Shown piece after piece: positions 35,708 through 48,106 of a stretch of 64,000 nt of DNA (position 1 is the first letter of the stretch; each line of letters opens with the position of its first letter). This stretch comes from Apostichopus japonicus. Its lineage: Eukaryota; Echinodermata; Holothuroidea; Aspidochirotida; Stichopodidae. The translations under genes were made by a program, and so were the position numbers. The notes under the pieces are model-generated. The model was not told the DNA's origin. It worked only from the letters and a program-made list of their open reading frames with translations, and ran no database searches. The stretch covers positions 18,052,265 to 18,116,264 of the forward strand of contig NC_092573.1 of NCBI RefSeq assembly GCF_037975245.1, in the 5' to 3' direction.

Positions 35708-37324
35708 ACCGTTTCAAAGTTTTGATGTCATTCCAAATTGATGAACTGCTTAATCTCAAATGCATCAGTGTAGAAAATGATCTTGTCCAACTTTTACAGG
35801 CTCCACCCATATGTGGAACCATAATGTTGGGCAAAAGGGAGGGGGGGGGGGTTGCTGGAGGGGGAAACTGGGAAAGCAGCTATATGTAGGTTAGAGCTAT
35901 CATTAGGATCAAATATTTGAAAGCATAGGATTTTATGTGTATTCATCCTTGTTGAATGGGATGGAGGGTAGGGGAGGGGTGGGGGGTGTCCAATTGACTT
36001 GGCTGCCCTATTGGTCGTCTATTTGCTTTTCTACCTGCTACGTAAAGTTTGATATGTCCTGAAAATTACAGTTTGTACACTATCACTCTATCTAGATCAT
36101 TGCATGGGGCAAGTGGTGTGGGTTACTATGGAATCAGGTACCGTATACAGGGTCAGACCCTCATAACGCCCTAATAATGTGATATTATGTATAAATAATG
36201 TTTTGATGTCATTTCACTAGTTGAGTGGGAATGAGGGGTGGGGATGATTGGAAAGCCTTAATCAGAATATATATGCTGTTGCATGTGCTGTATTCATACA
36301 ATTTGATATATCATAGAGAAAATAGGGATGTACACTGTTATGGCTTTCTCCTATTGTTTGAGAAAGATTTTTTTTACCATTTCCAACAGCATAGATTAAG
36401 GTGATGTATATTAAATGTAAAGTAGTAGGTTTTTTTTCTCAACTATTAGGGTCCCCATAATGTGTGTGAGAATTTAATGAACAGTCTAATATTAATTTTT
36501 GACCATCTTATTTTCACCGCTTCAAAGTTTTGATGTCATTCCAAATTGATGAACTGCTTAATCTCAAATGCATCAGTGTAGAAAATGATCTTGTCCAACT
36601 TTTACAGGCTCCACCCATATGTGGAACCATAATGTTGGGCAAAAGGGAGGGGGGGGGGGGATTGCTGGAGGGGGAAACTGGGAAAGCAGCTATATGTAGG
36701 TTAGAGCTATCATTAGGATCAAATATTTGAAAGCATAGGATTTATGTGTATTCATCCTTGTTGAATGGGATGGAGGGTCGGGGAGGGGTGGGGGGTGTCC
36801 AATTGACTTGGCTGCCCTATTGGTCGTCTATTTGCTTTTCTACCTGCTACGTTAAGTTTGATATGTCCTGAAAATTACAGTTTGTACACTATCACTCTAT
36901 CTAGATCATTGTATGTGGCAAGTGGTGTGGGTTACTATGGAATCAGGTACCGTATACAGGGTCAGACCTCCATAACGCCCTAATAATGTGATATTATGTA
37001 TAAATAATGTTTTGATGTCATTTCACTAGTTGAGTGGGAATGAGGGGTGGGGATGATTGGAAAGCCCTAATCAGAATATATATGCTGTTGCATGTGCTGT
37101 ATTCATACAATTTGATATATCATAGAGAAAATAGGGATGTACACTGTTATGGCTTTCTCCTATTGTTTGAGAAAGATTTTTTTTACCATTTCCAACAGCA
37201 TAGATTAAGGTGATGTATATTAAATGTAATGTCAAAGGTTTTTTTTTTCAACTATTAGGGTCCCCATAATGTGTGTGAGAATTTAATGAACAGTCTAATA
37301 TTAATTTTTGACCATCTTATTTTC

Positions 37325-37646
37325 ACCGTTTCAAAGTTTTGATGTCATTCCACTAGTTGAGTGGGAATGAGGGGTGGGGATGATTGGAAAGCCCTAATCA
37401 GAATATATATGCTGTTGCATGTGCTGTATTCATACAATTTGATATATCATAGAGAAAATAGGGATGTACACTGTTATGGCTTTCTCCTATTGTTTGAGAA
37501 AGATTTTTTTTACCATTTCCAACAGCATAGATTAAGGTGATGTATATTAGATGTAATGTCAAAGGTTTTTTTTTCAACTATTAGGGTCCCAATGTGTGTG
37601 AGAATTACTGAACAGTCTAATATTAATTTTTGACCATCTTATTTTC
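37325..37646 (+). repeat. 322-bp short satellite unit (copy 3)
   Basis: Identical breakpoint to the other short units, 1939 bp after the previous one. Confidence 0.9.
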
Positions 37647-39262
37647 ACCGTTTCAAAGTTTTGATGTCATTCCAAATTGATGAACTGCTTAATCTCAAAT
37701 GCATCAGTGTAGAAAATGATCTTGTCCAACTTTTACAGGCTCCACCCATATGTGGAACCATAATGTTGGGCAAAAGGGAGGGGGGGGGGTTGCTGGAGGG
37801 GGAAACTGGGAAAGCAGCTATATGTAGGTTAGAGCTATCATTAGGATCAAATATTTGAAAGCATAGAATTTTATGTGTATTCATCCTTGTTGAATGGGAT
37901 GGAGGGTAGGGGAGGGGTGGGGGGTGTCCAATTGACTTGGCTGCCCTAATGGTCGTCTATTTGCTTTTCTACCTGCTACGTAAAGTTTGATATGTCCTGA
38001 AAATTACAGTTTGTACACTATCACTCTATCTAGATCATTGCATGGGGCAAGTGGTGTGGGTTACTATGGAATCAGGTACCGTATACAGGGTCAGACCCTC
38101 ATAACGCCCTAATAATGTGATATTATGTATAAATAATGTTTTGATGTCATTCCACTAGTTGAGTGGGAATGAGGGGTGGGGATGATTGGAAAGCCTTAAT
38201 CAGAATATATATGCTGTTGCATGTGCTGTATTCATACAATTTGATATATTATAGAGAAAATAGGGATGTACACTGTTATGGCTTTCTCCTATTGTTTGAG
38301 AAAGATTTTTTTTACCATTTCCAACAGCATAGATTAAGGTGATGTATATTAGATGTAATGTCAAAGGTTTTTTTTTTCAACTATTAGGGTCCCAATGTGT
38401 GTGAGAATTTAATGAACAGTCTAATATTAATTTTTGACCATCTTATTTTCACCGCTTCAAAGTTTTGATGTCATTCCAAATTGATGAACTGCTTAATCTC
38501 AAATGCATCAGTGTAGAAAATGATCTTGTCCAACTTTTACAGGCTCCACCCATATGTGGAACCATAATGTTGGGCAAAAGGGAGGGGGGGGGGGGGATTG
38601 CTGGAGGGGGAAACTGGGAAAGCAGCTATATGTAGGTTAGAGCTATCATTAGGATCAAATATTTGAAAGCATAGGATTTTATGTGTATTCATCCTTGTTG
38701 AATGGGATGGAGGGTCGGGGAGGGGTGGGGGGTGTCCAATTGACTTGGCTGCCCTATTGGTCGTCTATTTGCTTTTCTACCTGCTACGTTAAGTTTGATA
38801 TGTCCTGAAAATTACAGTTTGTACACTATCACTCTATCTAGATCATTGTATGTGGCAAGTGGTGTGGGTTACTATGGAATCAGGTACCGTATACAGGGTC
38901 AGACCTCCATAACGCCCTAATAATGTGATATTATGTATAAATAATGTTTTGATGTCATTTCACTAGTTGAGTGGGAATGAGGGGTGGGGATGATTGGAAA
39001 GCCCTAATCAGAATATATATGCTGTTGCATGTGCTGTATTCATACAATTTGATATATCATAGAGAAAATAGGGATGTACACTGTTATGGCTTTCTCCTAT
39101 TGTTTGAGAAAGATTTTTTTTACCATTTCCAACAGCATAGATTAAGGTGATGTATATTAAATGTAATGTCAAAGGTTTTTTTTTTTCAACTATTAGGGTC
39201 CCCATAATGTGTGTGAGAATTTAATGAACAGTCTAATATTAATTTTTGACCATCTTATTTTC

Positions 39263-39584
39263 ACCGTTTCAAAGTTTTGATGTCATTCCACTAGTTGAGT
39301 GGGAATGAGGGGTGGGGATGATTGGAAAGCCCTAATCAGAATATATATGCTGTTGCATGTGCTGTATTCATACAATTTGATATATCATAGAGAAAATAGG
39401 GATGTACACTGTTATGGCTTTCTCCTATTGTTTGAGAAAGATTTTTTTTACCATTTCCAACAGCATAGATTAAGGTGATGTATATTAGATGTAATGTCAA
39501 AGGTTTTTTTTTCAACTATTAGGGTCCCAATGTGTGTGAGAATTACTGAACAGTCTAATATTAATTTTTGACCATCTTATTTTC
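39263..39584 (+). repeat. 322-bp short satellite unit (copy 4)
   Basis: Identical breakpoint to the other short units, 1938 bp after the previous one. Confidence 0.9.
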
Positions 39585-41199
39585 ACCGTTTCAAAGTTTT
39601 GATGTCATTCCAAATTGATGAACTGCTTAATCTCAAATGCATCAGTGTAGAAAATGATCTTGTCCAACTTTTACAGGCTCCACCCATATGTGGAACCATA
39701 ATGTTGGGCAAAAGGGAGGGGGGGGGGGTTGCTGGAGGGGGAAACTGGGAAAGCAGCTATATGTAGGTTAGAGCTATCATTAGGATCAAATATTTGAAAG
39801 CATAGAATTTTATGTGTATTCATCCTTGTTGAATGGGATGGAGGGTAGGGGAGGGGTGGGGGGTGTCCAATTGACTTGGCTGCCCTAATGGTCGTCTATT
39901 TGCTTTTCTACCTGCTACGTAAAGTTTGATATGTCCTGAAAATTACAGTTTGTACACTATCACTCTATCTAGATCATTGCATGGGGCAAGTGGTGTGGGT
40001 TACTATGGAATCAGGTACCGTATACAGGGTCAGACCCTCATAACGCCCTAATAATGTGATATTATGTATAAATAATGTTTTGATGTCATTCCACTAGTTG
40101 AGTGGGAATGAGGGGTGGGGATGATTGGAAAGCCTTAATCAGAATATATATGCTGTTGCATGTGCTGTATTCATACAATTTGATATATTATAGAGAAAAT
40201 AGGGATGTACACTGTTATGGCTTTCTCCTATTGTTTGAGAAAGATTTTTTTTACCATTTCCAACAGCATAGATTAAGGTGATGTATATTAGATGTAATGT
40301 CAAAGGTTTTTTTTTTCAACTATTAGGGTCCCAATGTGTGTGAGAATTTAATGAACAGTCTAATATTAATTTTTGACCATCTTATTTTCACCGCTTCAAA
40401 GTTTTGATGTCATTCCAAATTGATGAACTGCTTAATCTCAAATGCATCAGTGTAGAAAATGATCTTGTCCAACTTTTACAGGCTCCACCCATATGTGGAA
40501 CCATAATGTTGGGCAAAAGGGAGGGGGGGGGGGGATTGCTGGAGGGGGAAACTGGGAAAGCAGCTATATGTAGGTTAGAGCTATCATTAGGATCAAATAT
40601 TTGAAAGCATAGGATTTTATGTGTATTCATCCTTGTTGAATGGGATGGAGGGTCGGGGAGGGGTGGGGGGTGTCCAATTGACTTGGCTGCCCTATTGGTC
40701 GTCTATTTGCTTTTCTACCTGCTACGTTAAGTTTGATATGTCCTGAAAATTACAGTTTGTACACTATCACTCTATCTAGATCATTGTATGTGGCAAGTGG
40801 TGTGGGTTACTATGGAATCAGGTACCGTATACAGGGTCAGACCTCCATAACGCCCTAATAATGTGATATTATGTATAAATAATGTTTTGATGTCATTTCA
40901 CTAGTTGAGTGGGAATGAGGGGTGGGGATGATTGGAAAGCCCTAATCAGAATATATATGCTGTTGCATGTGCTGTATTCATACAATTTGATATATCATAG
41001 AGAAAATAGGGATGTACACTGTTATGGCTTTCTCCTATTGTTTGAGAAAGATTTTTTTTACCATTTCCAACAGCATAGATTAAGGTGATGTATATTAAAT
41101 GTAATGTCAAAGGTTTTTTTTTTCAACTATTAGGGTCCCCATAATGTGTGTGAGAATTTAATGAACAGTCTAATATTAATTTTTGACCATCTTATTTTC

Positions 41200-41521
41200 A
41201 CCGTTTCAAAGTTTTGATGTCATTCCACTAGTTGAGTGGGAATGAGGGGTGGGGATGATTGGAAAGCCCTAATCAGAATATATATGCTGTTGCATGTGCT
41301 GTATTCATACAATTTGATATATCATAGAGAAAATAGGGATGTACACTGTTATGGCTTTCTCCTATTGTTTGAGAAAGATTTTTTTTACCATTTCCAACAG
41401 CATAGATTAAGGTGATGTATATTAGATGTAATGTCAAAGGTTTTTTTTTCAACTATTAGGGTCCCAATGTGTGTGAGAATTACTGAACAGTCTAATATTA
41501 ATTTTTGACCATCTTATTTTC
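41200..41521 (+). repeat. 322-bp short satellite unit (copy 5)
   Basis: Identical breakpoint to the other short units, 1937 bp after the previous one. It is the last short unit before the pattern breaks. The next one is about 9.5 kb away at 50684. Confidence 0.9.
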
Positions 41522-44500
41522 ACCGTTTCAAAGTTTTGATGTCATTCCAAATTGATGAACTGCTTAATCTCAAATGCATCAGTGTAGAAAATGATCTTGT
41601 CCAACTTTTACAGGCTCCACCCATATGTGGAACCATAATGTTGGGCAAAAGGGAGGGGGGGGGGTTGCTGGAGGGGGAAACTGGGAAAGCAGCTATATGT
41701 AGGTTAGAGCTATCATTAGGATCAAATATTTGAAAGCATAGAATTTTATGTGTATTCATCCTTGTTGAATGGGATGGAGGGTAGGGGAGGGGTGGGGGGT
41801 GTCCAATTGACTTGGCTGCCCTAATGGTCGTCTATTTGCTTTTCTACCTGCTACGTAAAGTTTGATATGTCCTGAAAATTACAGTTTGTACACTATCACT
41901 CTATCTAGATCATTGCATGGGGCAAGTGGTGTGGGTTACTATGGAATCAGGTACCGTATACAGGGTCAGACCCTCATAACGCCCTAATAATGTGATATTA
42001 TGTATAAATAATGTTTTGATGTCATTCCACTAGTTGAGTGGGAATGAGGGGTGGGGATGATTGGAAAGCCTTAATCAGAATATATATGCTGTTGCATGTG
42101 CTGTATTCATACAATTTGATATATTATAGAGAAAATAGGGATGTACACTGTTATGGCTTTCTCCTATTGTTTGAGAAAGATTTTTTTTACCATTTCCAAC
42201 AGCATAGATTAAGGTGATGTATATTAGATGTAATGTCAAAGGTTTTTTTTTTCAACTATTAGGGTCCCAATGTGTGTGAGAATTACTGAACAGTCTAATA
42301 TTAATTTTTGACCATCTTATTTTCACCGTTTCAAAGTTTTGATGTCATTCCAAATTGATGAACTGCTTAATCTCAAATGCATCAGTGTAGAAAATGATCT
42401 TGTCCAACTTTTACAGGCTCCACCCATATGTGGAACCATAATGTTGGGCAAAAGGGAGGGGGGGGGGTTGCTGGAGGGGGAAACTGGGAAAGCAGCTATA
42501 TGTAGGTTAGAGCTATCATTAGGATCAAATATTTGAAAGCATAGGATTTTATGTGTATTCATCCTTGTTGAATGGGATGGAGGGTAGGGGAGGGGTGGGG
42601 GGTGTCCAATTGACTTGGCTGCCCTATTGGTCGTCTATTTGCTTTTCTACCTGCTACGTAAAGTTTGATATGTCCTGAAAATTACAGTTTGTACACTATC
42701 ACTCTATCTAGATCATTGCATGTGGCAAGAGGTGTAGGTTACTATGGAATCAGGTACCGTATACAGGGTCAGACCTCCATAACGCCCTAATAATGTGATA
42801 TTATGTATAAATAATGTTTTGATGTCATTCCACTAGTTGAGTGGGAATGAGGGGTGGGGATGATTGGAAAGCCCTAATCAGAATATATATGCTGTTGCAT
42901 GTGCTGTATTCATACAATTTGATATATCATAGAGAAAATAGGGATGTACACTGTTATGGCTTTCTCCTATTGTTTGAGAAAGATTTTTTTTACCATTTCC
43001 AACAGCATAGATTAAGGTGATGTATATTAAATGTAATGTCAAAGGTTTTTTTTTTCAACTATTAGGGTCCCCATAATGTGTGTGAGAATTTAATGAACAG
43101 TCTAATATTAATTTTTGACCATCTTATTTTCACCGTTTCAAAGTTTTGATGTCATTCCAAATTGATGAACTGCTTAATCTCAAATGCATCAGTGTAGAAA
43201 ATGATCTTGTCCAACTTTTACAGGCTCCACCCATATGTGGAACCATAATGTTGGGCAAAAGGGAGGGGGGGGGGGTTGCTGGAGGGGGAAACTGGGAAAG
43301 CAGCTATATGTAGGTTAGAGCTATCATTAGGATCAAATATTTGAAAGCATAGGATTTTATGTGTATTCATCCTTGTTGAATGGGATGGAGGGTCGGGGAG
43401 GGGTGGGGGGTGTCCAATTGACTTGGTTGCCCTATTGGTCGTCTATTTGCTTTTCTACCTGCTACGTAAAGTTTGATATGTCCTGAAAATTACAGTTTGT
43501 ACACTATCACTCTATCTAGATCATTGCATGTGGCAAGTGGTGTGGGTTACTATGGAATCAGGTACCGTATACAGGGTCAGACCTCCATAACGCCCTAATA
43601 ATGTGATATTATGTATAAATAATGTTTTGATGTCATTTCACTAGTTGAGTGGGAATGAGGGGTGGGGATGATTGGAGGATCGGGGAGGGGTGGGGGTGTC
43701 CAATTGACTTGGCTGCCCTATTGGTCGTCTATTTGCTTTTCTACCTGCTACGTAAAGTTTGATATGTCCTGAAAATTACAGTTTGTACACTATCACTCTA
43801 TCTAGATCATTGTATGTGGCAAGTGGTGTGGGTTACTATGGAATCAGGTACCGTATACAGGGTCAGACCTCCATAACGCCCTAATAATGTGATATTATGT
43901 ATAAATAATGTTTTGATGTCATTTCACTAGTTGAGTGGGAATGAGGGGTGGGGATGATTGGAAAGCCCTAATCAGAATATATATGCTGTTGCATGTGCTG
44001 TATTCATACAATTTGATATATCATAGAGAAAATAGGGATGTACACTGTTATGGCTTTCTCCTATTGTTTGAGAAAGATTTTTTTTACCATTTCCAACAGC
44101 ATAGATTAAGGTGATGTATATTAAATTTAAAGTAGAAGGTTTTTTTTCCAACTATTAGGGTCCCCATAATGTGTGTGAGAATTTAATGAACAGTCTAATA
44201 TTAATTTTTGACCATCTTATTTTCACCGTTTCAAAGTTTTGATGTCATTCCAAATTGATGAACTGCTTAATCTCAAATGCATCAGTGTAGAAAATGATCT
44301 TGTCCAACTTTTACAGGCTCCACCCATATGTGGAACCATAATGTTGGGCAAAAGGGAAGGGGGGGGGGGGGGTTGCTGGAGGGGGAAACTGGGAAAGCAG
44401 CTATATGTAGGTTAGAGCTATCATTAGGATCAAATATTTGAAAGCATAGGATTTTATGTGTATTCATCCTTGTTGAATGGGATGGAGGGTCGGGGAGGGG

Positions 44501-46372
44501 TGGGGGGTGTCCAATTAACGTGGCTGCCCTATTGGTCGTCTATTTGCTTTTCTACCTGCTACGTAAAGTTTGATATGTCCTGAAAATTACAGTTTGTACA
44601 CTATCACTCTATCTAGATCATTGCATGTGGCAAGTGGTGTGGGTTACTATGGAATCAGGTACCGTATACAGGGTCAGACCTCCATAACGCCTTAATAATG
44701 TGATATTATGTATAAATAATGTTTTGATGTCATTTCACTAGTTGAGTGGGAATGAGGGGTGGGGATGATTGGAAAGCCCTAATCAGAATATATATGCTGT
44801 TGCATGTGCTGTATTCATACAATTTGATATATCATAGAGAAAATAGGGATGTACACTGTTATGGCTTTCTCCTATTGTTTGAGAAAGATTTTTTTTACCA
44901 TTTCCAACAGCATAGATTAAGGTGATGTATATTAAATGTAAAGTAGAAGGGTTTTTTTTCCAACTATTAGGGTCCCCATAATGTGTGTGAGAATTTGATG
45001 AACAGTCTAATATTAATTTTTGACCATCTTATTTTCACCGTTTCAAAGTTTTGATGTCATTCCAAATTGATGAACTGCTTAATCTCAAATGCATCAGTGT
45101 AGAAAATGATCTTGTCCAACTTTTACAGGCTCCAACCATATGTGCAACCATAATGTTGGGCAAAAGGGAGGGGGTTGCTGGAGGGGGAAACTGGGAAAGC
45201 AGCTATATGTAGGTTTGAGCTATCATTAGGATCAAATATTTGAAAGCATAGGATTTTATGTGTATTCATCCTTGTTGAATGGGATGGAGGGTAGGGGAGG
45301 GGTGGGGGTGTCCAATTGACTTGGCTGCCCTATTGGTCGTCTATTTGCTTTTCTACCTGCTACGTAAAGTTTGATATGTCCTGAAAATTACAGTTTGTAC
45401 ACTATCACTCTATCTAGATCATTGCATGGGGCAAGTGGTGTGGGTTACAATGGAATCAGGTACCGTATACAGGGTCAGACCTCCATAACGCCCTAATAAT
45501 GTGATATTATGTATAAATAATGTTTTGATGTCATTTCACTAGTTGAGTGGGAATGAGGGGTGGGGATGATTGGAAAGCCCTAATCAGAATATATATGCTG
45601 TTGCATGTGCTGTATTCATACAATTTGATATATCATAGAGAAAATAGGGATGCATGTACACTGTTATGGCTTTCTCCTATTGTTTGAGAAAGATTTTTTT
45701 TACCATTTCCAACAGCATAGATTAAGGTGATGTATATTAAATGTAATGTCAAAGGTTTTTTTTTTCAACTATTAGGGTCCCAATGTGTGTGAGAATTAAT
45801 GAACAGTCTAATATTAATTTTTGACCATCTTATTTTCACCGTTTCAAAGTTTTGATGTCATTCCAAATTGATGAACTGCTTAATCTCAAATGCATCAGTG
45901 TAGAAAATGATCTTGTCCAACTTTTACAGGCTCCACCCATATGTGGAACCATAATGTTGGGCAAAAGGGAGGGGGGGGGGGGTTGCTGGAGGGGGAAACT
46001 GGGAAAGCAGCTATATGTAGGTTAGAGCTATCATTAGGATCAAATATTTGAAAGCATAGGATTTTATGTGTATTCATCCTTGTTGAATGGGATGGAGGGT
46101 CGGGGAGGGGTGGGGGGTGTCCAATTGACTTGGCTGCCCTATTGGTCGTCTATTTGCTTTTCTACCTGCTACGTAAAGTTTGATATGTCCTGAAAATTAC
46201 AGTTTGTACACTATCACTCTATCTAGATCATTGCATGTGGCAAGTGGTGTGGGTTACTATGGAATCAGGTACCGTATACAGGGTCAGACCTCCATAACGC
46301 CCTAATAATGTGATATTATGTATAAATAATGTTTTGATGTCATTTCACTAGTTGAGTGGGAATGAGGGGTGG
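41522..46372 (+). repeat. Core satellite array without regular higher-order pattern
   Basis: Anchors are at 41522, 42325, 43132, 44225, 45037 and 45838. The 43132-44225 interval is 1093 bp because it holds a 285-bp partial duplication. The 45037 unit has an unusually short poly-G tract (aagggagggggttg near 45170) and base changes in the adjoining block (ccaaccatatgtgcaacc). The caagaggtgtagg variant near 42727 also occurs near 18413, 20826 and 51412, linking distant units by descent. Confidence 0.88.
43676..43961 (+). repeat. 285-bp partial tandem duplication inside a satellite unit
   Basis: At about 43676 the unit stops after ggggatgattgg and restarts at aggatcggggagg, the G-quadruplex block that normally lies earlier in the unit. 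It then runs again through tctagatcat, ggtaccgtatac and the TATA-like box to a second ggggatgattgg near 43961. Both sides of the junction contain tgga and G runs, so short homology may have guided the event. This unit therefore has two G-quadruplex motifs and two TATA-like boxes. Confidence 0.85.
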
Positions 46373-46492
46373 TTATGATTGGAAAGCGCCATTAAGAAAA
46401 TACACTGTTGCATATGCTACATTCATACAATTTGATATATCTCAGAGAAAATATGGTTGAACACTGTTGTGGTTTTCTCATATTGTTCCAGA
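46373..46492 (+). repeat. Diverged satellite patch (copy 1)
   Basis: Within an otherwise standard unit about 120 bp carry many substitutions: ggttatgattggaaagcgcc, attaagaaaatacactg, gctacattc, atatctcagag, atatggttgaacactg and attgttccagaaag. Flanks on both sides match the core consensus. The gctacattc variant is shared with the left-edge units. The patch looks like conversion from a diverged unit type not otherwise present in this window. Confidence 0.85.
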
Positions 46493-47986
46493 AAGATTTT
46501 TTTACCATTTCCAACAGCATAGATTAAGGTGATGTATATTAAATGTAATGTCAAAGGTTTTTTTTTTTTTCAACTATTAGGGTCCCCATAATGTGTGTGA
46601 GAATTTAATGAACAGTCTAATATTAATTTTTGACCATCTTATTTTCACCGTTTCAAAGTTTTGATGTCATTCCAAATTGATGAACTGCTTAATCTCAAAT
46701 GCATCAGTGTAGAAAATGATCTTGTCCAACTTTTACAGGCTCCACCCATATGTGGAACCATAATGTTGGGCAAAAGGGAGGGGGGGGGGGTTGCTGGAGG
46801 GGGAAACTGGGAAAGCAGCTATATGTAGGTTAGAGCTATCATTAGGATCAAATATTTGAAAGCATAGGATTTTATGTGTATTCATCCTTGTTGAATGGGA
46901 TGGAGGGTCGGGGAGGGGTTCGGGTGTCCAATTGACTTGGCTGCCCTATTGGTCGTCTATTTGCTTTTCTACCTGCTACGTAAAGTTTGATATGTCCTGA
47001 AAATTACAGTTTGTACACTATCACTCTATCTAGATCATTGCATGTGGCAAGTGGTGTGGGTAACTATGGAATCAGGTACCGTATACAGGGTCAGACCTCC
47101 ATAACGCCCTAATAATGTGATATTATGTATAAATAATGTTTTGATGTCATTTCACTAGTTGAGTGGGAATGAGGGGTGGGGATGATTGGAAAGCCCTAAT
47201 CAGAATATATATGCTGTTGCATGTGCTGTATTCATACAATTTGATATATTATAGAGAAAATAGTGATGCATGTACACTGTTATGGCTTTCTCCTATTGTT
47301 TGAGAAAGATTTTTTTTACCATTTCCAACAGCATAGATTAAGGTGATGTATATTAAATGTAATGTCAAAGGTTTTTTTTTTCAACTATTAGGATCCCAAT
47401 GTGTGTGAGAATTAATGAACAGTCTAATATTAATTTTTGACCATCTTATTTTCACCGTTTCAAAGTTTTGATGTCATTCCAAATTGATGAACTGCTTAAT
47501 CTCAAATGCATCAGTGTAGAAAATGATCTTGTCCAACTTTTACAGGCTCCACCCATATGTGGAACCATAATGTTGGGCAAAAGGGGGGGGGGGGGGGTTG
47601 CTGGAGGGGGAAACTGGGAAAGCAGCTATATGTAGGTTAGAGCTATCATTAGGATCAAATATTTGAAAGCATAGGATTTTATGTGTATTCATCCTTGTTG
47701 AATGGGATGGAGGGTAGGGGAGGGGTTCGGGTGTCCAATTGACTTGGCTGCCCTATTGGTCGCCTATTTGCTTTTCTACCTGCTACGTAAAGATTGATAT
47801 GTCCTGAAAATTACAGTTTGTACACTATCACTCTATCTAGATCATTGCATGTGGCAAGTGGTGTGGGTTACTATGGAATCAGGTACCGTATACAGGGTCA
47901 GACCTCCATAACGCCCTAATAATGTGATATTATGTATAAATAATGTTTTGATGTCATTTCACTAGTTGAGTGGGAATGAGGGGTGG

Positions 47987-48106
47987 TTATGATTGGAAAG
48001 CGCCATTAAGAAAATACACTGTTGCATATGCTACATTCATACAATTTGATATATCTCAGAGAAAATATGGTTGAACACTGTTGTGGTTTTCTCATATTGT
48101 TCCAGA
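47987..48106 (+). repeat. Diverged satellite patch (copy 2)
   Basis: Same changes as at 46373-46492, 1614 bp downstream. It was copied as part of the two-unit duplication and does not represent an independent event. Confidence 0.85.

Larger units (their letters stand above)
31831..41521 (+). repeat. Satellite array of mixed two- and three-unit higher-order repeats
   Basis: Anchors are at 31831, 32153, 32964, 33773, 34580, 35386, 35708, 36516, 37325, 37647, 38451, 39263, 39585, 40390 and 41200. Short 322-bp units begin at 31831, 35386, 37325, 39263 and 41200, each followed by full units. From 35386 to 41200 the pattern short-full-full repeats three times with lengths 1939, 1938 and 1937 bp. 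The type A anchor (accgcttc) recurs at 32964, 34580, 36516, 38451 and 40390. The variant cctaatggtc recurs in phase at about 37945, 39885 and 41822. The segment 31831-35386 is one trimer plus one dimer. Confidence 0.9.
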
